Shown: positions 1-8,768, counted from the stretch's first letter. The stretch: DNA of 64,000 nt from Bacillus nitratireducens (GCF_001884135.1 NZ_MAOC01000078.1:1-64000), one strand, 5' to 3'. The notes: a model not told the origin generated them from the sequence alone. Program-made: numbers and translations.

Positions 1-1
1 A

Positions 2-442
2 GACACTGGTGCAACTGGACCTACTGGACCATCTGGATTAGGACTTCCAGCAGGATTGTATGCATTTAACTCCGCTGCAATTAGCATATCTCTTGGAGTT
101 AATGACCCCGTCCCATTTAATACTGTTGGATCTCAGTTTGGTACAGCAATTTCTCAATTAGATGCTGATACTTTCCTCATAAGTGAAACTGGATTCTATA
201 AGATTACTGTTATCGCATATACTGCATTAGTAAGTGTATTAGGTGGTCTTGCAATTCAAGTGAATGGTGTTGATATCCCTGGCACTGGAACAAGTTTAAT
301 CTCACTTGGAGCACCTATCGTTATCCAAGCAATTACACAAATCACAGTAACTCCATCAATGGTTGAAGCGATTGTTACAGGGCTTGGATTATCGTTAGCT
401 CTTGGTACAAGTGCATCCATTATTATTGAAAAAATTGCTTAA
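2..442 (+). CDS. bclA: BclA exosporium collagen-like glycoprotein, C-terminal part (5' end outside window)
   Basis: The reading frame is open from the window edge and begins with the last collagen-type G-x-T/P triplets (GATGPTGPSG), followed by about 134 residues of the compact C-terminal domain starting GLGLPAGLYAFN. I recognise this domain as the trimerising TNF/C1q-like head of BclA, the main filament of the hair-like nap on B. cereus group spores. The collagen part is the region carrying rhamnose-containing glycans, which fits the sugar-modifying genes that follow on the same strand. The N-terminal exosporium targeting motif lies outside the window, so a BclA paralogue is not strictly excluded. 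Expression is expected in the mother cell late in sporulation. Confidence 0.93.
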   Translation, partial: DTGATGPTGPSGLGLPAGLYAFNSAAISISLGVNDPVPFNTVGSQFGTAISQLDADTFLISETGFYKITVIAYTALVSVLGGLAIQVNGVDIPGTGTSLISLGAPIVIQAITQITVTPSMVEAIVTGLGLSLALGTSASIIIEKIA

Positions 443-451
443 TTTTTACTT

Positions 452-481
452 AGCAGTAAAACTGATATCAGTTTTACTGCT
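452..481 (+). terminator. Rho-independent terminator after bclA
   Basis: A near-perfect hairpin (AGCAGTAAAACTGAT and its complement) follows the bclA stop codon and ends in TTTTC. It should separate bclA from the methyltransferase gene at 563. Confidence 0.8.
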
Positions 482-562
482 TTTCAATTATGAATTCAAT
501 CATGAAACATTCACTACTCACATAATCATATTGTTGTATGACATTTTGCGGGAGGCACCAAT

Positions 563-1408
563 ATGGAAAATAAATCCGCTATTCAGCTTTATCTTGAGTT
601 ATTAAAGAAAACAATTTTGTTTGAAATATGGTTAGAATATGAGGAGTACTTACCTGCATCTCTACATATATCAAAAGAACTTCAATTCGAGCCAGTTACC
701 GTACCACTCCCTTTATTCATTAAGCAATATGCCGAAAATCATAACTTAAAAATTGTAAAGCCAGATGTTTCAAAAAGTGAACGTCATGATGGACTGGATT
801 GGCCAAGAGCAGCACATAGTATGATTGGCCGAGAACGTATGAATCAGTTACATGATGCAATGGAAACCATTGTTCGTGAAAATATAGAAGGGGATTTTAT
901 CGAAACAGGTGTATGGCGCGGAGGTTCTTGCATTTTTATGAATGGCTTTTTACAAGCCAATAACATTACGGATCGCAATATTTGGGTTGCAGATTCATTT
1001 GAAGGTTTGCCAGCACCGGATTTAGAACAATATCCGAAAGACTACGGTGATTATTTACACACATTCGATTATTTACGTGTTTCTTTAGAACAAGTACAAG
1101 AAAACTTTAGAAAATATGATTTATTAAATGATCAAGTAAAATTTTTAAAAGGCTGGTTTAAAGATACTTTACCAACAGCACCAATAGAAAAGATTGCAAT
1201 TGCAAGACTTGATGGGGATATGTATGAATCTACGATGGATGGTCTCGTGAACTTATACGATAAAGTTTCAACAGGTGGGTATATTATTATTGATGACTAT
1301 GGACTACCAGCTTGTGCAGAAGCTGTGACGGACTTTAGAAATCAAAGAAACTTAAAAGCTCCTATTACTAAAATTGATATCTTTGGTGTATATTGGCGAA
1401 AAGAATAA
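563..1408 (+). CDS. TylF/MycF-type sugar O-methyltransferase, probable exosporium glycan modification
   Basis: The 281-residue protein matches the macrocin O-methyltransferase (TylF) family: SAM-binding ETGVWRGGS at residues 114-122, the metal-binding DGDMYEST at 217-224 and IDDYG near 243-247. The family methylates sugar hydroxyls using SAM and a divalent metal. A GGAGG site at 551-555 sits 7 nt before the ATG. Directly downstream of bclA, it is a candidate for adding the O-methyl groups known on BclA rhamnose residues; that substrate is inference from position. The first 80 residues lie upstream of the recognisable catalytic domain. A 247 nt gap separates it from the next gene. Confidence 0.82.
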   Translation: MENKSAIQLYLELLKKTILFEIWLEYEEYLPASLHISKELQFEPVTVPLPLFIKQYAENHNLKIVKPDVSKSERHDGLDWPRAAHSMIGRERMNQLHDAMETIVRENIEGDFIETGVWRGGSCIFMNGFLQANNITDRNIWVADSFEGLPAPDLEQYPKDYGDYLHTFDYLRVSLEQVQENFRKYDLLNDQVKFLKGWFKDTLPTAPIEKIAIARLDGDMYESTMDGLVNLYDKVSTGGYIIIDDYGLPACAEAVTDFRNQRNLKAPITKIDIFGVYWRKE

Positions 1409-1422
1409 GAAAAATTTTGATT

Positions 1423-1500
1423 ATAAGGAGGTTCCATTCCTATTAATTAGTAACGCTCACTAATACTTGAATACATGAACCGTTTTAGGAATCTCCTTAT
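1423..1500. repeat. Nested inverted repeat in the gap between two methyltransferase genes
   Basis: ATAAGGAGGTTCC (1423-1435) pairs with GGAATCTCCTTAT (1488-1500), 12 of 13 positions plus one possible G-U pair. Between them ATTAGT (1446-1451) and ACTAAT (1459-1464) form a second small hairpin. No T-run follows, so it is not a typical terminator. It may be an RNA structure or the edge of an old insertion. Confidence 0.5.
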
Positions 1501-1520
1501 ATGTAATAAGCGGTCACATC

Positions 1521-1631
1521 TTATCCTCTTTCACTATCAAATAAAACTTTAATTTCCCCATACTCTTCGTTTTGAGGTGCGATTCGTCTGTAAATATCGA
1601 GATAATATGGATACTGTATTGATTTTCCTTT
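1521..1631 (-). pseudogene. Possible C-terminal remnant of a lost gene (36 codons, no start)
   Basis: On the minus strand an open stretch reads KGKSIQYPYYLDIYRRIAPQ and continues to DSERG before a stop at 1521-1523. Its residue composition looks protein-like, but it has no start codon and is closed upstream by two stops just before the next gene's ribosome binding site. I cannot name a family. It could be the tail of a gene deleted from this variable glycan locus, or chance. Confidence 0.3.
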
Positions 1632-1655
1632 TTACTACAAGGAAGGAGTGTATTT

Positions 1656-2408
1656 ATGAGCGAACTTGAAAAAGAAATAAAATTACTCCCCCCTCCTGAA
1701 CTCGCCCAATATGTAGGTGGCGATTTTGAAAAGGTCGGTAAAGAATTCCTAAATCATTTCATTCAAATTGGGGCTTTAAAGTCAAACGAAAAAGTATTAG
1801 ATGTAGGCTGCGGCGTCGGCCGAATGGCTGTTCCATTAATGAATTACTTAACTGATGATGGAGCGTATTATGGATTTGATTTATTTAAAGAAGGTATCAC
1901 TTGGTGTAAAAATAATATTACAACTACCCGTAATAATTTTCATTTTGAACACGTTGACATATACAATCAATTTTACAATCCAGAAGGAAAAGAAGATGCC
2001 TCTCACTATAAGTTTCCACATGAAGACGAGACATTCGATTTCATCTTTTTAACTTCTGTATTTACGCACCTTCTCCCAATAGAATTAGAACATTACGTAT
2101 CTGAGATTGCACGTGTATTAAAAAAAGACGGGAGATGTTTTATTACGTTCTTTTTAATAAACCCTGAGTCATCCTATTATTTAAATGCAGGACTAAGTAC
2201 GTTAGGATTTTATCATCAAATTGAAAATTGTTATGTCGTAAATAAAGATATTCCTAATTTCGCAGTTGCTTATCCTGAAACAGATATTTGCGCTTTATTG
2301 AATAAATATGGCTTAGAGGTAATGAATAAACCACATTATGGTTTATGGTGCGGCCGACATGAATATACGAGTTATCAAGATATTGTTCTTACAAAAAAAA
2401 GCTTCTGA
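1656..2408 (+). CDS. Class I SAM-dependent methyltransferase in the bclA glycan cluster
   Basis: A 250-residue protein with the SAM-binding glycine motif VLDVGCGVGRM at residues 47-57, an acidic strand-2 end (YYGFDLF) and the strand-4 region ETFDFIFLTSVFTHL. It belongs to the broad Methyltransf_11/25 group, so the acceptor cannot be read from sequence. AAGGAAGGAG lies 8 nt before the ATG. It runs co-directionally into the glycosyltransferase gene, whose start is 13 nt after this stop, so the two are almost certainly co-transcribed. A role in methylating an exosporium sugar is inferred from the neighbourhood. Confidence 0.82.
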   Translation: MSELEKEIKLLPPPELAQYVGGDFEKVGKEFLNHFIQIGALKSNEKVLDVGCGVGRMAVPLMNYLTDDGAYYGFDLFKEGITWCKNNITTTRNNFHFEHVDIYNQFYNPEGKEDASHYKFPHEDETFDFIFLTSVFTHLLPIELEHYVSEIARVLKKDGRCFITFFLINPESSYYLNAGLSTLGFYHQIENCYVVNKDIPNFAVAYPETDICALLNKYGLEVMNKPHYGLWCGRHEYTSYQDIVLTKKSF

Positions 2409-2421
2409 AAGGAAGTTACGT

Positions 2422-3351
2422 ATGACAAATGAAAAAAATCTACCTCTTGTTTCCATCCTTATTCCCACCTATAATAGACCACATTATTTCAAAATCGCTC
2501 TAGAAAGTGCTTTGGCACAAACTTATCCAAACATTGAAGTTATTGTAGGAGACGATAGTACGAATGATGAAACTGAAAAATTAATGCATGAAAAATACTT
2601 ACCAAACCATTCCCATATAACATATATCCGGAATAGTACTACTTTAGGACAATTCCATAATGACCTCATGCTCTTAGAACAGTCTAGTGGCGAATACATA
2701 AATTTCTTAATGGACGATGACTTATTCCATAGTAATAAAATCGAGAAAATGATGTTCTATTTCCAACAAGACTTAAATCAAAAACTCGCACTTATTACAT
2801 CATATCGCACTTGGATTGATGAAAATGGAGATATAATTGAAAACCATCCCGCTGTAAATAGATTGTATAGCGAAGATACTCTGCTAAGTGGGATAGATTT
2901 TGGAAACCATATGCTTTTATCTGGACATAATATTATTGGTGAGCCTACGACTGTACTCTTTCGAAGGCGACTATTAACAGAACCTTTTGGTACTTTAAAT
3001 GAAAGGAACTATTGTTGTAGTGTTGATATGGCCTCTTGGATGAGTTTACTTTCAAAAGGTGATGCATTTTATATCACTGAACCTTTAAGTTCCTTTCGCT
3101 TTCATGATGGACAGCAAGTACACCATAAATTACTTGAAGGATCTGAAGATTTTTCACATCTCGTTTTAACCTCAAAAAAGTATGGTTTCTTACAAGATTT
3201 CAATGATTATAGAACTAGTCTGCTCAAAGCCTATGAGTGGTGTATAGGCGCATTCGAGTTTTATAAACAATACCCCAATCTCATTCCAGATGCACATATA
3301 CGTCTTTCTCATTGTTTAAATATCATTATAAAAGAGCTAAATCCACGATAG
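2422..3351 (+). CDS. Family 2 (GT-A fold) glycosyltransferase
   Basis: The 309-residue protein opens with the GT2 signature LVSILIPTYNRPHYF (residues 9-23), followed by VIVGDDSTND (41-50) and a metal-binding MDDD at 97-100. These bind the nucleotide-sugar donor. An upstream in-frame start at 2338 exists inside the previous gene, but the ATG at 2422 has AAAGGAAG 5-6 nt ahead and gives a normal GT2 N-terminus, so I chose it. No membrane segments are visible, so it should be cytoplasmic. Donor and acceptor are unknown; assembly of the BclA or another exosporium glycan is the likely job. Confidence 0.85.
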   Translation: MTNEKNLPLVSILIPTYNRPHYFKIALESALAQTYPNIEVIVGDDSTNDETEKLMHEKYLPNHSHITYIRNSTTLGQFHNDLMLLEQSSGEYINFLMDDDLFHSNKIEKMMFYFQQDLNQKLALITSYRTWIDENGDIIENHPAVNRLYSEDTLLSGIDFGNHMLLSGHNIIGEPTTVLFRRRLLTEPFGTLNERNYCCSVDMASWMSLLSKGDAFYITEPLSSFRFHDGQQVHHKLLEGSEDFSHLVLTSKKYGFLQDFNDYRTSLLKAYEWCIGAFEFYKQYPNLIPDAHIRLSHCLNIIIKELNPR

Positions 3352-3360
3352 CTTTGCATA

Positions 3361-3381
3361 AGGGAGGAGCTATTCCTCCCT
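3361..3381 (+). terminator. Hairpin ending the glycan cluster
   Basis: AGGGAGGA and TCCTCCCT flank a 5 nt loop just after the glycosyltransferase stop. The stem is GC-rich but the following T-run is weak, so it may be an inefficient terminator. Confidence 0.5.
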
Positions 3382-3494
3382 ATTATGTATGACTTTACAT
3401 AAATAGTGGAATAAATGTATGGACAATCTGCTTATATTACTTTTAGAATGACGTCATCAACATATTTACTAGGCAATAGAAAGGAATTCATACA

Positions 3495-4655
3495 TTGAAA
3501 GATCCAAATTCTCAATATCAAATAGACTACGTATTGCTATTCATCTTATTTGCCATTGGGACTGTTAGTTGCTTTGCTATTGCAAGTGCGCAAGCCTCTT
3601 TACCACCATTTTTGCAAAACGTAAATTTTGTACTAAAGCAAATTCAATGGTATTTCATTGGATTTATTGCTATTGGCGTTATTATGATTATCGATTTCGA
3701 TCGTTATCAAAAAATTGCTTGGTATTTATATAGCTTTGCATTGGTACTACTTATTGGACTAGAACTTCAAGTACCAGGTGCCGTTACAATAAAAGGTGCT
3801 ACCGCTTGGTACAGGCTTCCAGGCATCGGAAATTTCCAGCCTTCTGAAATTATGAAATTATTTTTAATTATCGTCATTGGACGAATTATAGCAAATCACA
3901 ATGAAAAATATTTTTCCAGAACAATACAGGGCGATTTTTTATTACTCGGAAAGATATTCGCAGCAAGTTTGCCACCACTACTCCTTATTGCAAAGGAACC
4001 GGATTTAGGGAATACGATGGTAATTTTAGCTATGCTCGCAGCAATGATACTAGTTTCCGGTATACGATGGCGTTTTATTTTCGGATTAGCCTCCGGCATT
4101 GTCACAGCGGGTTCTACATTAATATATATATTTTTTTCTCATACAGAGTTCTTTAAAACACACATTTTAAAAGAATATCAACTAAATCGCTTCTACGGCT
4201 GGTTAGCACCATACAAATATGATGCGCAAGGCTATCAACTAAGACAAGCATTCTTAGCTACTGGATCAGGGGAAATGCAAGGAAAGGGTTGGGAAAATGG
4301 ACAAGTATATTTTCCAGAACCACATACAGATTTTATTTTCACTAATGTCGCTGAACAATTTGGTTTTCTAGGTGCAAGTGTCATTATTTCACTTTTTTTC
4401 TTACTCATTTTCCGGATGATTCATATCGCTTTAGAAAGTAATGATCCTTTCGGTAGTTATATTTGCGCTGGTACAATCGGAATGTTTACTTTTCAAGTAT
4501 TCCAAAATATTGGGATGACAATCGGATTACTTCCTATTACAGGGATAACATTACCCCTTATGAGCTATGGAGGAAGTTCGCTGCTTACATACATGATTGC
4601 GATTGGATTTATTTTAAATGTTCACTCAAGAACAAAAATCTTTATGTTTAAATAA
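3495..4655 (+). CDS. SEDS family peptidoglycan polymerase (FtsW/RodA/SpoVE type)
   Basis: A 386-residue polytopic membrane protein with about ten hydrophobic segments and the family motifs GIGNFQPSEIMKL, KEPDLGNTMVI, GKGWENGQVYFPEPHTDFIF and LMSYGGSSLL. SEDS proteins polymerise lipid II with a partner class B penicillin-binding protein. The start is TTG at 3495, about 10 nt after AAAGGA, giving the N-terminus MKDPNSQYQIDYVLLF. It stands alone, without a PBP neighbour, so whether it serves division, elongation or sporulation cannot be decided. B. cereus group genomes carry several such paralogues. Confidence 0.9.
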   Translation: MKDPNSQYQIDYVLLFILFAIGTVSCFAIASAQASLPPFLQNVNFVLKQIQWYFIGFIAIGVIMIIDFDRYQKIAWYLYSFALVLLIGLELQVPGAVTIKGATAWYRLPGIGNFQPSEIMKLFLIIVIGRIIANHNEKYFSRTIQGDFLLLGKIFAASLPPLLLIAKEPDLGNTMVILAMLAAMILVSGIRWRFIFGLASGIVTAGSTLIYIFFSHTEFFKTHILKEYQLNRFYGWLAPYKYDAQGYQLRQAFLATGSGEMQGKGWENGQVYFPEPHTDFIFTNVAEQFGFLGASVIISLFFLLIFRMIHIALESNDPFGSYICAGTIGMFTFQVFQNIGMTIGLLPITGITLPLMSYGGSSLLTYMIAIGFILNVHSRTKIFMFK

Positions 4656-4732
4656 GCCACACAAAAAGCGGTACATTTTTATCTCTATCCTTTTTTAGAT
4701 ATACTAATTAAAAATATGATGGAGGTTTAAAT

Positions 4733-5473
4733 ATGAAATATGACATTATAGGGGATATTCATGGGTGCTTCCAAGAGTTTCAAAATTTAACGACGAAACT
4801 AGGATACAACTGGAATAGTGGCCTACCGATTCACCCTGACAAACGTCAGCTTGCATTCGTTGGTGATATTACAGATCGCGGTCCTCACTCATTACGTATG
4901 ATTGAAATTGTATGGGAACTTGTCATAAATAAAAAAGAAGCTTATTACGCTCCTGGAAATCACTGCAATAAACTATATCGATTTTTCCTTGGGCGTAATG
5001 TAACAATCGCTCACGGACTCGAAACAACTGTCGCTGAATATGAAGCACTATCTTCTCATAAGCAAAACATTATAAAAGAAAAGTTCATCACCCTTTATGA
5101 GCAATCCCCTTTATATCACATACTAGATGAAAAAAGAGTCATCGTATGTCACGCTGGGATTCGGCAAGATTACATAGGAAGACAAGATAAAAAAGTACAA
5201 ACCTTTGTATTATATGGCGATATTACAGGAGAAAAGCATGCTGACGGCTCACCTGTCCGTCGCGACTGGGCGCAAGAATATAACGGGAAAACTTGGATTA
5301 TATATGGACATACTCCAGTAAAAGAACCTCGATTTGTAAATCACACAGTCAATATCGATACTGGTGCTGTATTTGGTGGAAAGCTAACCGGACTACGTTT
5401 TCCTGAAATGGAGACCGTTTCCGTCCCTTCCTCCCTGCCTTTTGTCGCTGAGAAATTCCGCCCAATTTCATAA
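4733..5473 (+). CDS. prpE: PrpE-type symmetrical bis(5'-nucleosyl)-tetraphosphatase
   Basis: A 246-residue metallophosphoesterase with the PPP-family motifs GDIHG (7-11), GDITDRG (44-50), GNHC (75-78) and a later YGHTPV. The length and sequence match B. subtilis PrpE, which hydrolyses Ap4A to ADP and has protein phosphatase activity in vitro; in B. subtilis it affects spore germination. GGAGG lies 7 nt before the ATG. In B. subtilis prpE sits beside yjbO, and here it also lies next to the yjbO equivalent, with one extra gene inserted between them. Confidence 0.92.
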   Translation: MKYDIIGDIHGCFQEFQNLTTKLGYNWNSGLPIHPDKRQLAFVGDITDRGPHSLRMIEIVWELVINKKEAYYAPGNHCNKLYRFFLGRNVTIAHGLETTVAEYEALSSHKQNIIKEKFITLYEQSPLYHILDEKRVIVCHAGIRQDYIGRQDKKVQTFVLYGDITGEKHADGSPVRRDWAQEYNGKTWIIYGHTPVKEPRFVNHTVNIDTGAVFGGKLTGLRFPEMETVSVPSSLPFVAEKFRPIS

Positions 5474-5488
5474 CTCCCCTTACTTAGT

Positions 5489-5504
5489 GCAATTCATGAA
5501 TTGC
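5489..5504. repeat. Perfect 16 bp palindrome between prpE and its terminator
   Basis: GCAATTCATGAATTGC is its own reverse complement. It lies 16 nt after the prpE stop. It could be a protein binding site or part of a folded transcript end. Confidence 0.5.
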
Positions 5505-5553
5505 GAGGGATTACCGTATTATTTAGGCATATCTCATATAAAAACTAGGTAAT

Positions 5554-5598
5554 GTACTTAAAAAAAGATGCAATAAAGTGCATCTTTTTTTAAGTACA
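5554..5598. terminator. Long-stem bidirectional-type terminator after prpE
   Basis: GTACTTAAAAAAAGATGCA pairs perfectly with its complement around a 6 nt ATAAAG loop, giving a 19 bp stem containing A and T runs on both arms. It ends only about 30 nt before the next start codon. Confidence 0.75.
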
Positions 5599-5627
5599 CG
5601 GCATATACTGTCGCAGGAGGTGACAGA

Positions 5628-7016
5628 ATGAAGAAAAAATCTTCTAAACAAAAAAGAAATTGCCCGCCTTTCTATCTGCCCATGTACGGAATTAACAATT
5701 GGTGTAGCATTCGAGCTGCAGCTCTAGAAGAACTGGACGAACAAGAATCATCAAAAAAAAGTAAAGCAAGAACAAAATATGTCTCTTTAGAAAATGCTGT
5801 AATGAGCCGCATAATCGATAATAGAAAAACAAAGATGCAGCAAAAACATAAACCTCTCTCTAATCATAATGAACAGGTAGTACAATCTGAGCAAACAGAG
5901 CAAAATACGGAAGAAAATATACCTGTAGCAATAAATAAAAAAGCGGAACCAGAAATTCCAGCTACTATTATAAATCAAGTAAAGAAAATAAAAGAAGCAT
6001 TAGCTCCATCAAATGATATACAAACGGAAAAAGCTATTATAATTCAAACCCCTTCATCCGAAAATACAAAAGTTAAAAAAGGGAACCGGTATGCACATGC
6101 AGAGGGGCTTCACTCTAATGCAGAAGGTACAGCTTCACATGCAGAAGGGCTTCTTACACACGCAAAAGGTTCTTTCTCTCATGCAGAAGGATCAAAAACA
6201 AAAGCAACTGGACATAGTTCGCATAGTGAAGGAAGTGAAACGACAGCAGGCGGCTCTTATTCTCATGCGGAAGGAAAACATACAATTGCTTTAGGCGAAG
6301 CAGCACATGCAGAAGGAACCGCAACTATCGCTAACGGATTCTATTCTCATGCGGAAGGTATGCATACATCAACAGCTCATTTTGCAGGCAGCCATATTAT
6401 GGGGCGCTTCGGCACGGCAGAAGAATCTTATTCTTGGTTTATTGCAAATGGTACAAATGACACCGACCATAATATCGGTGCAAAATGGCTTGCTCACAAC
6501 GGAGAAATGTATATCGATGGTGCTTCTTACAATGCAAGTGGAACGGATTTTGCACAAATGTTTGAGACAGCAGATCATAGTTCTATTGATGTCGGTTATT
6601 TCGTTACATTTAGTAGCGAAGAAAAAATTCGAAAAGCTACTTCAAATGATTTATTCATATTAGGAATATCTAGTGCTACTCCTGCTCTCATTGGAAATAG
6701 CGGTGCTTTAAGTTGGCAAAAACGCTATAAAACAGATAGCTTTGGAAAACGTCAATATGTACGTACGGACACGCAAGACACACGACCTCTTTTAAATACA
6801 GAATGGGATCCAGCTTGTAAATATATATCAAGAAGAGACCGTACTGAGTGGCTTCCTGTCGGATTAATTGGACAAATGTTAGTACGTGATGACGGTACTT
6901 GTGAAACACACGGATACTGTCTTCCAAATGATGACGGTATTGCTACAAAAGCTGAAAATGGCTTTTTCATTATTAAACGTACTGGTGATAATCAAATTTT
7001 AATATTATTCCGCTAA
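5628..7016 (+). CDS. YadA-head-like repeat protein with Peptidase_G2-type C-terminus, probable spore or cell surface protein
   Basis: A 462-residue protein in three parts. Residues 1-150 are basic and polar with no signal peptide, starting KKKSSKQKRNCPPFYLPMYG. Residues about 152-255 hold about eight degenerate 14-residue repeats built on SHAEGxxTxAxG, like the left-handed beta-roll heads of trimeric autotransporter adhesins. The remainder (YSWFIANGTNDTDHNIGA, then GTDFAQMFETAD and GIVG-like GISSATPALIGN) resembles the Peptidase_G2 self-cleaving domain of phage tail spikes. The RBS GGAGG is 7 nt before the ATG. It is inserted between prpE and the yjbO equivalent. A spore surface location is inference from the lack of a Sec signal and the nearby exosporium genes. 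Confidence 0.75.
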   Translation: MKKKSSKQKRNCPPFYLPMYGINNWCSIRAAALEELDEQESSKKSKARTKYVSLENAVMSRIIDNRKTKMQQKHKPLSNHNEQVVQSEQTEQNTEENIPVAINKKAEPEIPATIINQVKKIKEALAPSNDIQTEKAIIIQTPSSENTKVKKGNRYAHAEGLHSNAEGTASHAEGLLTHAKGSFSHAEGSKTKATGHSSHSEGSETTAGGSYSHAEGKHTIALGEAAHAEGTATIANGFYSHAEGMHTSTAHFAGSHIMGRFGTAEESYSWFIANGTNDTDHNIGAKWLAHNGEMYIDGASYNASGTDFAQMFETADHSSIDVGYFVTFSSEEKIRKATSNDLFILGISSATPALIGNSGALSWQKRYKTDSFGKRQYVRTDTQDTRPLLNTEWDPACKYISRRDRTEWLPVGLIGQMLVRDDGTCETHGYCLPNDDGIATKAENGFFIIKRTGDNQILILFR

Positions 7017-7063
7017 AAAAAGGGAACAAAATTCTTCGTTCAGTAAGAATTTTGTTCCCTTTT
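7014..7063. terminator. Bidirectional terminator between convergent genes
   Basis: AAGGGAACAAAATTCTT and its complement form a long stem around CGTTCAGT, with A and T runs on both sides, serving the plus gene ending at 7016 and the minus gene ending at 7062. Confidence 0.9.
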
Positions 7064-7955
7064 AATTGTTATGTAAAGCGGATTGCATGTCATCTGGGAT
7101 ACCTACGGTAAAAGTCATTTCCTTTTCTAAAATAGGATGATAAAACGTCAAAGACGTACTATGAAGCGCTTGGCGTTTCATCACATCTCTTCGACCGCCG
7201 TATAAATCATCCCCGAGTAGCGGATGTCCTATATGCGCCATATGTACACGAATTTGATGCGTTCTTCCTGTTTCAAGCTCAAGTGCTACATGCGTCTTAT
7301 TAGAAGAACTTTCCATCACTTTAAAATGAGTAACAGCCCTTTGACCATCTTCACAGACAGTTCGCTCAATAATACTATCCGCTTTTCGTCCGATTGGTGC
7401 GTCAATCGTCCCTATCTCTTCTAGGATCATTCCATGAACGAGCGCCTCATACGTTCGTTTCACTCCTTTTTGTTGATGCTGCTTTGATAAAAGGTTGTGA
7501 ACGAATCGATTTTTTGCAATTAACATAAGTCCTGAAGTATCACGATCGAGTCTCGTTACAATGTGCACTGTACTTGCAAGGTTCTGTTTATCATAATGAT
7601 ATAACAGGGCATTTGCAACACTTCCTGACGGATGCTCCCTAGACGGAATTGTCGACATATATGCTTCTTTATTTACAACAAGCACTGCGTCATCTTCATA
7701 TACAATATTTAAAGGAATATCTTCTACTTCCATCCCTTCACTTCTTTCCTCGAACGGAAAGAAAACTTGTAACTCTTCACCGGCTTGTAACTTGTGGCGA
7801 ACACTCGCATGTTGACCGTTTACTTCAATAGCTCCGCCGTGAAACTTTATATCTGTTAAAGCAGCTTTCGAAATTCCTTTCGTTTTCAAAAACTCTCTAA
7901 CTAAAGTCCCCTCATCTGCAAGCTGTATATCCCATTTCAATGTAAATCTGTTCAA
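7062..7955 (-). CDS. RluA/RluD-family pseudouridine synthase (YjbO-like)
   Basis: A 297-residue protein with an N-terminal S4-like region (residues 15-70) and the catalytic motif RLDRDTSG at 135-142; the aspartate of RLD (137) is the expected catalytic residue. The family isomerises uridine to pseudouridine in rRNA or tRNA; the target is not readable. The start is TTG at 7953-7955 with AGAGGG about 9 nt ahead, and the MN-F-L-W N-terminus resembles B. subtilis YjbO. It is the last gene of the nadK operon, 15 nt after nadK, and is followed by a strong terminator. Confidence 0.9.
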   Translation of the reverse strand: MNRFTLKWDIQLADEGTLVREFLKTKGISKAALTDIKFHGGAIEVNGQHASVRHKLQAGEELQVFFPFEERSEGMEVEDIPLNIVYEDDAVLVVNKEAYMSTIPSREHPSGSVANALLYHYDKQNLASTVHIVTRLDRDTSGLMLIAKNRFVHNLLSKQHQQKGVKRTYEALVHGMILEEIGTIDAPIGRKADSIIERTVCEDGQRAVTHFKVMESSSNKTHVALELETGRTHQIRVHMAHIGHPLLGDDLYGGRRDVMKRQALHSTSLTFYHPILEKEMTFTVGIPDDMQSALHNN

Positions 7956-7970
7956 ATATATAAACCCTCT

Positions 7971-8768
7971 CTATTTATCTGCAACAAACGAGTCACGGAC
8001 ACGTTTCCAGAACGGGAACGGACGGAAACGAACAAATCGTACTTTCTCGTTTGCAACGCGATACTGAATTGATTTCACATCTTGATGAACCATCGTCAAA
8101 TGATCCACCGTAATTTGCAAGTTCATTCCTGCAGCCGGCTTCAAAACGCATGTATGATGTTTCGGCAGTACGAGCGGCGAACCTACCGTACGAAATACAC
8201 GATTGTTAATTGATGCCATTTCTGCAATTTGAATCGCTTCAATAGAAGGGTGAATAATCGCTCCGCCAAGTGCCTTATTATACGCAGTACTTCCTGAAGG
8301 AGTAGAAATACAAAGACCATCTCCGCGGAACGTTTCAAAATACTCTCCGCGTATTTCCACTTCTGTTACTAATGTTCCTTCTGCACTTTTTACAGTCGCT
8401 TCATTCATCGCCAAATACTGCGACTCTTTACTACCATTCACATAGCGAATAATCACCTCTAAAAGTGGGTATTCAACTACTTGGAACGGTGTTTTAGCAA
8501 TCGCAATCACTAACTTCTCTACTTCCGTCGGTAACCAATCTGCATAGAAACCTAAATGCCCTGTATGTACACCAACAAATGCGGTTTCATCTAATCGATT
8601 ATAGTAACGATGAAACGCATATAAAAGCGTTCCATCTCCCCCAACAGAAATTACAATATCAGGTTCCTTTTCATCCATAGTAAAACCAAAATCTAACAAG
8701 TATTCTTTCATCGTACTTGCTAATGTATCTGATGATTGATCGCCCTTTGACATAATTGTAAATTTCAT
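7971..8768 (-). CDS. nadK: NAD kinase
   Basis: A 265-residue protein with the NAD kinase signatures GGDGT (43-47), MNEAT (121-125), FRGDGL (147-152) and [10 protein letters not shown] (155-164). It phosphorylates NAD to NADP, the sole known route to NADP. Length and sequence match the PpnKA/YjbN type of Bacillus. It lies between the (p)ppGpp synthetase and the pseudouridine synthase in the same order as B. subtilis yjbM-yjbN-yjbO, with an 18 nt gap upstream, which indicates one operon. AAAGGGTG precedes the ATG. Confidence 0.95.
   Translation of the reverse strand: MKFTIMSKGDQSSDTLASTMKEYLLDFGFTMDEKEPDIVISVGGDGTLLYAFHRYYNRLDETAFVGVHTGHLGFYADWLPTEVEKLVIAIAKTPFQVVEYPLLEVIIRYVNGSKESQYLAMNEATVKSAEGTLVTEVEIRGEYFETFRGDGLCISTPSGSTAYNKALGGAIIHPSIEAIQIAEMASINNRVFRTVGSPLVLPKHHTCVLKPAAGMNLQITVDHLTMVHQDVKSIQYRVANEKVRFVRFRPFPFWKRVRDSFVADK

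Noticed and set aside
402-605. 67-codon ORF across the bclA terminator
   Set aside because: Overlaps the end of bclA, its terminator and the next gene's start; no support for translation.
6088-6380. DNA tandem repeat or CRISPR-like pattern in the HAEG region
   Set aside because: The periodicity is in the encoded protein repeats of the gene at 5628-7016.
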